In this document: positions 27,023-32,590 of the stretch, in pieces | How the letters are laid out: each line of letters starts with the position of its first letter | Numbering within the stretch: the stretch's first letter is position 1 | NCBI RefSeq assembly: GCF_000687455.2 | Contig: NZ_JGVW01000090.1 | Span: 1-32,590 of the forward strand | Length of the DNA: 32,590 nucleotides | Direction: 5' to 3' | Source: Burkholderia sp. lig30 | Lineage (GTDB): Bacteria; Pseudomonadota; Gammaproteobacteria; Burkholderiales; Burkholderiaceae | Notes under the pieces: generated by a model | Told to the model about the DNA's origin: nothing | Databases searched by the model: none | What the model saw: the letters and a program-made list of their open reading frames with translations, nothing else | Translations under genes and position numbers: made by a program

Positions 27023-28773
27023 GCCTTCACCTCCTGTCTGCCGGCCGTCTGCGTGACGGCTGCGGCCTTCGCCTTGTCGGCGACGTGATTGCCGGTGACG
27101 TAGCCGAAGGTCATGTTCGGGCCGTGGGTAATGCCCGCCCCCGGATAATTGCCGCCCATGATGCTGGCGCGGTCGTTGCCGACCGCGTACAGCCCGTCGA
27201 TCGGCGTGCCGTCCCGGCGCAGCACCTCGCCGACGACGCTGGTCCTGACGCCGTCGAAGGTGCCCAGGTCGCCCATGATCACCTTCACGGCATAGAACGG
27301 TCCCTGCGCCACCGGCGCGACGCAAGGGTTCGGCGTGTGCGCGGGGTCGGCGAGATAGCGGTTGAACGACGTGCTGCCGCGCCCGAAGGCCGGGTCTTCG
27401 CCGTTGACGGCGTCCTTGTTGTAGGCGCGCACGGTCGCCTCCAGCCCGGCCGGGTCGATGCCGGCGTTGCGCGCGAGCTCGGCGAGCGACTTGCCCTTGA
27501 TCAGGTAGCCGTTGCGCAGGAACTTGCCGACCGGCATCGGCGCCGGCTTGACGAAGCCGAGGCCGTATTTGGCGAGCGCGGCCTTGTCGCACACCAGCCA
27601 CATCGCCGTTTCCTTCTGCCCGTCGCACGCGCGGACCAGCGCGGCGCCGACGTCGTGGTAGGACGCGGATTCGTTGGTGAAGCGCCTGCCGTTGCGCAGC
27701 ACGCCGATCACGCCGGGCTTGTAGCGGTCCAGCAGGTGCGGAAACACCCCGTACTTGCCGTTGCCGTACGGCACGCGCGACACCGGCATCCATGCGGACG
27801 CATCCTCGAAGCGGATATCCACCGCGCCGCCGGCCGCTTCGGCCATGTTCACGCCGTCGCCGGTGTTGCCCGCCGGCGTCGGCGACAGGTGCTCGCCTCC
27901 GCGCCGAAGATGCGGATAGGCACCGGCGATGCGCTTGACGTCCTGCGGAAAGCCGCCGCACGCGAGCACCACGCCGTGGCGCGCGACGATGCGCCGCTCG
28001 CCGTCCGGGCCGGCGGCCAGCACCCCGACCGCCTTGCCGCCCTCCAGCAGCACTTGCGTGACCGGCGTCGAGGTCAGGATCGGAATCCCGAGGTCGAGCG
28101 CGGACTTCGCGAGCCGCGCCGCCAGTGCGTTGCCGCTGGTCACGTGGATGCCGCGCCGATACAGCACCAGCTCCTTCAGGTGCGCCGCCAGCCGTTTCGC
28201 GACGTAGACGAACGAGGTCAACGACTTCGTGACGTTGAAGAAGTGCTTCAGGTCGGCGTTGGACGAGTTGAACATCATGCCGATGAAGGTGATCGTCTCG
28301 AGCGGCGGCTTGAGCCGCGCCATGTCGCGACCGAGCGCGCGGATGTCGAACGGCGCGGCCAGGATCGAGCGGCCGACGTCCGCGCCGCCCGGCGCGTCCG
28401 GGTGGTAGTCCGGATACAGCGTGGGCACGAACTTGACCGCAGTCTCGCGCTCGAAGAATTCCACCATCTTCGGCCCGTTGTCGATGAAGGCGGACACGGC
28501 CGCCTCGTCGTAGAAGGCCCCGGTCTCGCGCATCATGTAGGTCCGCACCGCCTCGACCGTGTCGGCCGGGTTCTGCTTGCGGCCGTGCGCGTTCAACGGG
28601 ACCCACAGCACCCCGCCGGACAGCGCAGTGGTGCCGCCGAACACCGGCTCCTTCTCCAGCACCACCACGTCGAGGCCACGCTTTTTCGCGGTCACCGCGG
28701 CGGCCAGTCCGGCGGCGCCGGAGCCGACCACGAGCAGGTCGCATTCGAGCGGCCGATTCTGCAGGTTGCTCAT
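27019..28773 (-). CDS. KstD-like FAD-dependent dehydrogenase (copy 3)
   Basis: This 584-residue flavoprotein has FAD motif GSGAAG (17-22), LEKEPVFGGTTALSGGVLWVP, NTGDGVNMAEAAGG, FTNESASYHDVG, GPFYAVKVIMGDLGTF and NYPGAGITHGPNMTFGY. Tyr543 and Gly547 (YPGAG), the Tyr of NESASYHD and the Tyr of YPDYHPDAPGG match the active-site residues of 3-ketosteroid dehydrogenases, making it the most KstD-like copy. It resembles copy 1 along its whole length and is likewise coupled to a NIPSNAP gene. It overlaps the preceding SDR stop by 4 bases (ATGA). The likely reaction is desaturation next to a ring keto group, feeding aromatisation; substrate inferred only from context. Confidence 0.87.
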   Translation of the reverse strand: MSNLQNRPLECDLLVVGSGAAGLAAAVTAKKRGLDVVVLEKEPVFGGTTALSGGVLWVPLNAHGRKQNPADTVEAVRTYMMRETGAFYDEAAVSAFIDNGPKMVEFFERETAVKFVPTLYPDYHPDAPGGADVGRSILAAPFDIRALGRDMARLKPPLETITFIGMMFNSSNADLKHFFNVTKSLTSFVYVAKRLAAHLKELVLYRRGIHVTSGNALAARLAKSALDLGIPILTSTPVTQVLLEGGKAVGVLAAGPDGERRIVARHGVVLACGGFPQDVKRIAGAYPHLRRGGEHLSPTPAGNTGDGVNMAEAAGGAVDIRFEDASAWMPVSRVPYGNGKYGVFPHLLDRYKPGVIGVLRNGRRFTNESASYHDVGAALVRACDGQKETAMWLVCDKAALAKYGLGFVKPAPMPVGKFLRNGYLIKGKSLAELARNAGIDPAGLEATVRAYNKDAVNGEDPAFGRGSTSFNRYLADPAHTPNPCVAPVAQGPFYAVKVIMGDLGTFDGVRTSVVGEVLRRDGTPIDGLYAVGNDRASIMGGNYPGAGITHGPNMTFGYVTGNHVADKAKAAAVTQTAGRQEVKA

Positions 28774-29648
28774 CGGGCTGCTCCTTCCGCGCTAACGGCG
28801 GCGTGAACGGCGGCATGCGCGGCCGCGGCCGGCGCGTCGGCCGCGCTGAAACCGGGGCGCGGCACCAGATCCATCAACATCGACGGCATGCCGCCGTCCA
28901 CGCCCAGTTCCGCGCCGTTCACGTAGCCGGCGCGCGGGCTCAGCAGGTAAAGAACGGCATCGGCGATGTCCTGCGGCTCGCCGATACGGCGGCTGGCGGT
29001 GGCCGCCGCGCGCTTTTCCTCGACGCCGGGTTGCGCGTAGAACGCTGCCGACAGCGGGGTGCGGATCATGCCCGGGCAGACCGCATTGCTGCGGATGCCC
29101 AGCGCCCCCCATTCGGCGGCCAGCTGGCGCGACAGCAGCAGCACGCCGGCCTTGCTCGGGCTGTAGGCGCCGCTGTGCGTCTGCGGGAAGTTCGCGGAAA
29201 TCGACGCGACGTGCACCAGGCTGCCGCCGCCCTGCTCCAGCATCTGCGGGCGGAACGCGCGCGCGCACAGCAGATAGCCGGTCAGGTTGACCGCCAGCAC
29301 GGCGTTCCAGTCGTCCAGCGTCACCGCATCGAGGCTGGCCGGGCGCAGCAGGCCGGCATTGTTGACCAGCCCGTGGCACGGGCCGAGCGTGTCGCGCACC
29401 TGCGCGGCCGCCGCGGCAAGGCTCGCTTCATCTGATGTGTCGGCCGCCACGGCCAGCACGTCTGCGCCGCGCGCGGCCAATGCATCGGCCACCTGACGAC
29501 AACCGTCTGCATTGCGATCCAGCAGCGCCACCTTGGCGCCGACGGCCGCCAGCGCCTGCGCGATCGCGGCGCCGATGCCGCTCGCGGCACCCGTGACGGC
29601 GACCACGCCGCCGGCCAGCCCCAGCCAGTCCTGTCGGGACGTATCCAT
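28770..29648 (-). CDS. SDR family oxidoreductase (first gene of the AraC-linked operon)
   Basis: This 292-residue classical SDR has TGAASGIG (19-26), NNAG (96-99), Asn121, Ser149/151 (VASISAN) and Tyr162-x3-Lys166 (YSPSK), so the full catalytic tetrad is there. A 35-residue Ala-rich tail after the usual DGGMPSML end is unusual. AAGGAGGAG precedes the ATG. It leads the operon SDR-KstD3-NIPSNAP-SDR, divergent from the AraC regulator. It likely oxidises a ring hydroxyl to the ketone that the flavoprotein needs; that order of steps is inference. Confidence 0.87.
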   Translation of the reverse strand: MDTSRQDWLGLAGGVVAVTGAASGIGAAIAQALAAVGAKVALLDRNADGCRQVADALAARGADVLAVAADTSDEASLAAAAAQVRDTLGPCHGLVNNAGLLRPASLDAVTLDDWNAVLAVNLTGYLLCARAFRPQMLEQGGGSLVHVASISANFPQTHSGAYSPSKAGVLLLSRQLAAEWGALGIRSNAVCPGMIRTPLSAAFYAQPGVEEKRAAATASRRIGEPQDIADAVLYLLSPRAGYVNGAELGVDGGMPSMLMDLVPRPGFSAADAPAAAAHAAVHAAVSAEGAAR

Positions 29649-29750
29649 ATCGAGTCTCCTCCTTGCTCACTGTCCTTGTCGTCATCCAGCGAGGGCATAC
29701 CGCTCATAAACCAGCCGTCTGGAACATCGATCCGGTTGAGACGGTGATTC

Positions 29751-29772
29751 CGGCATGGAGGCCCCCATGCCG
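29751..29772. promoter_or_regulatory. Inverted repeat between the SDR operon and AraC gene
   Basis: CGGCATGG and CCATGCCG form perfect 8-bp arms around 6 bases, roughly mid-way in the 232-bp divergent region. It could be an operator or a hairpin; AraC proteins more often use direct repeats, so the assignment is weak. Confidence 0.4.
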
Positions 29773-29824
29773 AAAACCCTTGCTTGAAGGCTCAAATTCT
29801 AGGAACGGCCGCTACTTCGTTGAA

Positions 29825-29853
29825 TTGACGATTGCGGCCAATGCCTGGACAAT
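29825..29853 (+). promoter_or_regulatory. Promoter of the AraC-family gene
   Basis: TTGACG (29825-29830) and GACAAT (29848-29853) are separated by 17 bases. The predicted start near 29860 gives a 20-base leader containing the GGAGAG ribosome site (29871-29876). Confidence 0.5.
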
Positions 29854-29880
29854 TCGTGCATCCTTAGCGAGGAGAGCAAG

Positions 29881-30786
29881 GTGACCGCAACGATCCCTCA
29901 TTACGCGTTGTATGGCGATCCGGCGCAGCCGGGCGGATGCCATTCATTCAATTTCGAGTGGATTCCGGAACGTTCCGGCCCGAACAACTGGGACATCAAG
30001 CCTCACCTGCACGAGGCGTTCCTGCAGATCCTCTATCTGCGCCGGGGCGACGGCGAGGTGTTGCTGGACGATGCGCGCTGGCCGCTGAAGGCACCGTGCG
30101 TCGTGGTCATTCCGGCGCAGACCGTGCATGGACTGCACTTCTCCGACCGGGTGGACGGGCCGGTCGTCACGGCCGCGCAAGCGCCGCTCGAATCGGTGGC
30201 CGGCCTGTTGATGCCGGAACTCGTGAATGTGATTCGCAAGCCGGCGGTGCTCACGCTGGACGCCGGCACGCGCCATGCCCGCGCGCTGATGCCGCTCTTC
30301 CTCGCGATCGAGCGCGAGGCGCGCACCGATGCCAACGGTCAGCTTGCGGTGGGCATGTCGCTGCTCACCGCGCTGCTGGTGCAGATCGCGCGCCTGAGAT
30401 CGGTACAGGAAGCCGTGCCGCCGGCCGCCAGCTCGCGCAAGGCGGCGCAGATCGAACGCTTCAGGACGCTGGTGGACGAGCGCTTTCGCACCCGCGCGCC
30501 GGTGGACTGGTATGCGGGCGAGCTGGGCATCACCGCCGGGCAGCTGTCGCGGCTGTGCCGGGAAGCGCTCGGGCTGTCGAGCCTCGACGTGATCAACGCC
30601 CGCATCGTTCGCGAGGCACAGCGCGAGCTTGTCTACACGACGAAAAGCGTCAAGCAACTGGCGGCGGCGCTGGGGTTCGACGATGAGGCCTACTTCGCGC
30701 GCTTCTTCAAGAAACACACCGGGCAAAGCCCTACCGCGTTCCGGGATGAAGTGATTCGGCAAATGCGGTTTCAGGATGCTTTGTAG
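29881..30786 (+). CDS. AraC/XylS-family transcriptional regulator, PobR-like
   Basis: This 301-residue regulator has an N-terminal cupin-type effector domain (KPHLHEAFLQILYLRRGDGEV, about 40-60; IPAQTVHGLHF) and a C-terminal double helix-turn-helix (about 195-295; WYAGELGITAGQLSRLCREALG and SVKQLAAALGFDDEAYFARFFKKHTGQSP, each in part). The layout and several segments recall the AraC-type PobR activators of 4-hydroxybenzoate metabolism, which is a resemblance rather than proof. The start is GTG 29881 with GGAGAG 5 bases upstream. It is divergent from the SDR-KstD3-NIPSNAP-SDR operon and is its probable activator. Confidence 0.87.
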   Translation: MTATIPHYALYGDPAQPGGCHSFNFEWIPERSGPNNWDIKPHLHEAFLQILYLRRGDGEVLLDDARWPLKAPCVVVIPAQTVHGLHFSDRVDGPVVTAAQAPLESVAGLLMPELVNVIRKPAVLTLDAGTRHARALMPLFLAIEREARTDANGQLAVGMSLLTALLVQIARLRSVQEAVPPAASSRKAAQIERFRTLVDERFRTRAPVDWYAGELGITAGQLSRLCREALGLSSLDVINARIVREAQRELVYTTKSVKQLAAALGFDDEAYFARFFKKHTGQSPTAFRDEVIRQMRFQDAL

Positions 30787-30976
30787 GCCGTATTGATGAT
30801 CTATGCCGGGGAAGTCCTTCCATGCGGTGATGTCATCCTGACTTGAGACGTCTCTCCTCGCCTCCATTCGCCCACCAGATCCATACAGGCGTGTCCGGGA
30901 TGATCACTGCGCTGCCGGCCGCCATCCGTCGAAGCTCGCGTTCGGCAACACTCCCCGGCGATGCGCAGCCAATCGC

Positions 30977-30982
30977 TATAAT
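30977..30982 (+). promoter_or_regulatory. Consensus -10 element giving a leaderless mRNA
   Basis: TATAAT matches the -10 consensus fully and lies only 9 bases before the ATG at 30992, so transcription should start at about 30989 and leave almost no leader. No ribosome site is visible before the ATG. A good -35 was not found. Confidence 0.5.
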
Positions 30983-30991
30983 CGCGTCACC

Positions 30992-31480
30992 ATGAATCTC
31001 AGCACGATGCACGCACGACGCCATGTTTCGGCCGGAGCCTCGCTCCTGCTGCTGCTCGTCTTCGTGCTGCGTTCGCTGATTCCGACCGGATTCATGGTCG
31101 ATACGCGCGTCGATGCCGATCCGCTCGCGGTCACCTTGTGCAGCGGCCACGGCCCTGTGGCGGTGTCTGCGCTGCTTCTTGCCGGGACCAGGCGACCCGA
31201 TGCAACCGGTGTGTCCATCGACAGGACCGCTGGCGTTTCCGCGTTGGCGCATCGTGCCGCGCCGAACGACCCGGGGCATGGCGGCGACGCGCCCGCGCAC
31301 GGAATCTGCCCGTTCAATGCGGCGCTTGCGCTGGCGGTCGTCTCGGCTGCGATTCCGCTCATTCTCTGCTATCTGCTGACGCGGCCGATCAGGTGCCGCG
31401 CCCCGGAAGCGGTTCCCGTCTCCCGCCTCGTCTGGCCGTCCCGGCACGCGCGCGCGCCCCCGGCGCTCCTTCCCGCCTGA
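30992..31480 (+). CDS. DUF2946-like small membrane protein
   Basis: This 162-residue protein has an N-terminal hydrophobic segment ending in the family-like LLLLVFVLRSLIPTGFM (about 16-34), a variable middle with LCSGHGPV and a His/Asp-containing stretch before HGICPFNAALALA, then a second membrane segment (about 108-130). The spacing of Cys and His resembles DUF2946 proteins, often found near copper genes, but no copper gene is visible here. Function is unknown. Start choice: the ATG lies just after a consensus TATAAT and has no ribosome site, suggesting leaderless translation. Confidence 0.65.
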   Translation: MNLSTMHARRHVSAGASLLLLLVFVLRSLIPTGFMVDTRVDADPLAVTLCSGHGPVAVSALLLAGTRRPDATGVSIDRTAGVSALAHRAAPNDPGHGGDAPAHGICPFNAALALAVVSAAIPLILCYLLTRPIRCRAPEAVPVSRLVWPSRHARAPPALLPA

Positions 31481-31976
31481 CGTCATCGACTGAACGTTTC
31501 GTACGCTCGATTCACGAGAGGTGTTCGCGCGCCTGCCGGGCGATCGCTTGCTGACCGCATCCATGTCGCCCGCGTAAGCGGCGTCATCGCGCGTCGCTTC
31601 GGTCTGCGCAACACATCCTGAAGCGCTGGCCTTCGATACGTCCGGCATGCCGCCGAATCACCACGTGCCCGCTGCACACCGGGCCGCAGTCGGTCAACGA
31701 ACGCTCGCGCGGTCTACCGTTGCACGCGCCGCGTCGCCGGCTGCCGTCCGGCGCCGGCGCAACGCACCTGCGCTTTTTACACCGGACTTGCTCCCCCGAT
31801 CGGGAAGCATGCCTTTGAATCCTGAGACCCAACACGCCATGTTTGGCAATTCTTCCTTTTCTTCCGCTGCGACATGCGAATCCGCGGCCTCCTCCGCATC
31901 GGTCCGGCGGGCCGATACCCATGAACCCGACACCCAGCGTCGCGCCATGCATCCCGGCCCCGCGAAAGTGACGACG
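31481..31976. other. Gap without a recognised gene
   Basis: About 500 bases separate the DUF2946-like gene from the next. Frames on both strands are open in parts (for example plus-strand 31647 onward, in frame with the following gene) but show no family motif and no ribosome site. I see no terminator, repeat or RNA gene here. The region is less GC-rich around 31770-31870 than the rest of the window. Confidence 0.5.
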
Positions 31977-32417
31977 ATGGCATGGCATTACACGGTCATG
32001 ATGAATTTCGAGTCGATCATCATGAACGAATGCATTTTGCCGAGGGCACTCGGCGCAGCTCCGCACGCGCGCCCGCTGGTCTGGTTCTCGCTCAATCGCT
32101 TCTGGGAGAACACGGCAAACAAGGGAGCGATCGATCCGAAGACCGGCGAGCGCATCCGCCTGTCGATGCGGCAGACCCGCGCGGCCGGAGGCGGGCTTGT
32201 CCGGTTCGGAATCGACGCGTGCAAGCTGCTCCGGGATGACGTGCTTTGGCAACGGGCCCGCATCGAGGACGACGTGCGGAATGCCCTGGTCGAGGAAGCC
32301 GTGCAGCAAGGTGCCGATCCATCCGACTGGTGCGGATCGATCAAGCCTGTCCCGGTCGACAGGCTGGTCATCGAGTCGTTGAACGACTCGCTTCAATGGC
32401 AGACGTTCAGAGGGTAG
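31977..32417 (+). CDS. Hypothetical protein (WHYT motif)
   Basis: This 146-residue protein, if started at ATG 31977, begins MAWHYTVMMNFESIIMNECILPR and contains PLVWFSLNRFWENTANKG, RLSMRQTRAAGGGLVRFGID and a C-terminal VDRLVIESLNDSLQW. It resembles a widespread group of unnamed proteins that open with WHYT and carry a VWFS-xx-xxWE segment; no function is known to me. No signal peptide or membrane segment is seen. Only a weak ribosome site (GAAAG) precedes the start, and the frame stays open upstream to 31647, so the start is uncertain. Confidence 0.65.
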   Translation: MAWHYTVMMNFESIIMNECILPRALGAAPHARPLVWFSLNRFWENTANKGAIDPKTGERIRLSMRQTRAAGGGLVRFGIDACKLLRDDVLWQRARIEDDVRNALVEEAVQQGADPSDWCGSIKPVPVDRLVIESLNDSLQWQTFRG

Positions 32418-32514
32418 GCGGACAAGGGCCGAAGCCTGGCCGGATCGGCTGCGCCGTCGATCAGGCAAAATAACCGGGAACGCTGCTGCATAAGCCTGTC
32501 TCTCCCCACCGTGG

Positions 32515-32590
32515 TTACGCCCACGCTGCCTTGCCGGTGTCGCCCACCGCGAGCAGTTCGGATTCCGCAGCCATGCCGAGATAGGCGATC
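32515..32590 (-). CDS. 3' fragment of an unidentified gene
   Basis: The minus strand encodes 24 codons ending in TAA at 32517-32515, reading from the window edge: IAYLGMAAESELLAVGDTGK and then AAWA. Composition looks like real coding sequence, but the piece is too short to name. It converges on the hypothetical gene, about 97 bases away. Confidence 0.4.
   Translation of the reverse strand, partial: IAYLGMAAESELLAVGDTGKAAWA

Noticed and set aside
11712..28773. Steroid or bile-acid degradation cluster, because of three KstD-like genes
   Set aside because: No 9-alpha-hydroxylase, ring-cleavage (HsaC/TesB-like), acyl-CoA or beta-oxidation genes are present; pcaHG, AroE-like and AAHS genes fit small ring acids better.
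30833..31648. Minus-strand frame opposite the DUF2946-like gene
   Set aside because: The plus-strand product has membrane segments, a family-like motif and a consensus -10; the minus frame is low-complexity Arg/Gly/Ser.

Overview
The window is very GC-rich DNA with dense genes, GGAGA-type ribosome binding sites and many ATGA start/stop overlaps. Two 16-strand-type porins with C-terminal Phe, a high-potential iron-sulfur protein, protocatechuate dioxygenase and IclR/AAHS-type aromatic genes point to a beta-proteobacterium, most likely Burkholderia sensu lato. No RNA gene, insertion sequence, integrase or CRISPR array was seen.

Layout. 1-4503: the 3' end of a high-potential iron-sulfur protein gene overlapping an RpoD-like sigma factor gene, then acetyl-CoA synthetase behind a sigma-54-like promoter. 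4720-7330: a porin gene convergent with pcaHG (protocatechuate 3,4-dioxygenase). 7689-13469 (minus strand): an IclR regulator, an AAHS-type aromatic acid transporter, a TIM-barrel enzyme, a tandem NIPSNAP protein and a KstD-like flavoprotein. 13608-15564: an extended SDR and a Gfo/Idh/MocA oxidoreductase, convergent. 15765-22792 (plus): a branched-chain-amino-acid-type ABC transporter in which LivM, LivG and LivF are fused in one 851-residue protein, an AroE-like dehydrogenase and a second porin. 23122-25801 (plus): a second KstD-like flavoprotein and an aldo/keto reductase. 25907-29648 (minus): a tight operon of SDR, third KstD-like flavoprotein, NIPSNAP and SDR, divergent from an AraC-family regulator. 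30992-32590: a DUF2946-like membrane protein that looks leaderless, an unknown protein and a gene fragment.

The central 20 kb reads as one catabolic system. Two porins, an ABC importer and an AAHS symporter take up a polar, probably carboxylated ring compound. Dehydrogenases (AroE-like, SDR, AKR, Gfo/Idh) can oxidise ring hydroxyls. Three KstD-like flavoproteins keep the Tyr/Gly pair that handles the keto group in 3-ketosteroid dehydrogenases. A TIM-barrel enzyme could dehydrate the ring, and PcaHG cleaves protocatechuate. My inference is that hydroaromatic (quinate/shikimate- or hydroxycyclohexanecarboxylate-like) acids are aromatised to protocatechuate by dehydrogenation. The substrate is not known from the sequence.

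Regulation supports the grouping. A TGGAAT-N3-ATTCCA operator and its variants occur before the KstD1/epimerase pair, the Gfo/ABC pair and the KstD2 operon, and its half-sites occur before the IclR gene itself. The last operon has its own AraC regulator, and pcaHG has a LysR-type box centred near -65 although no LysR gene lies in the window.
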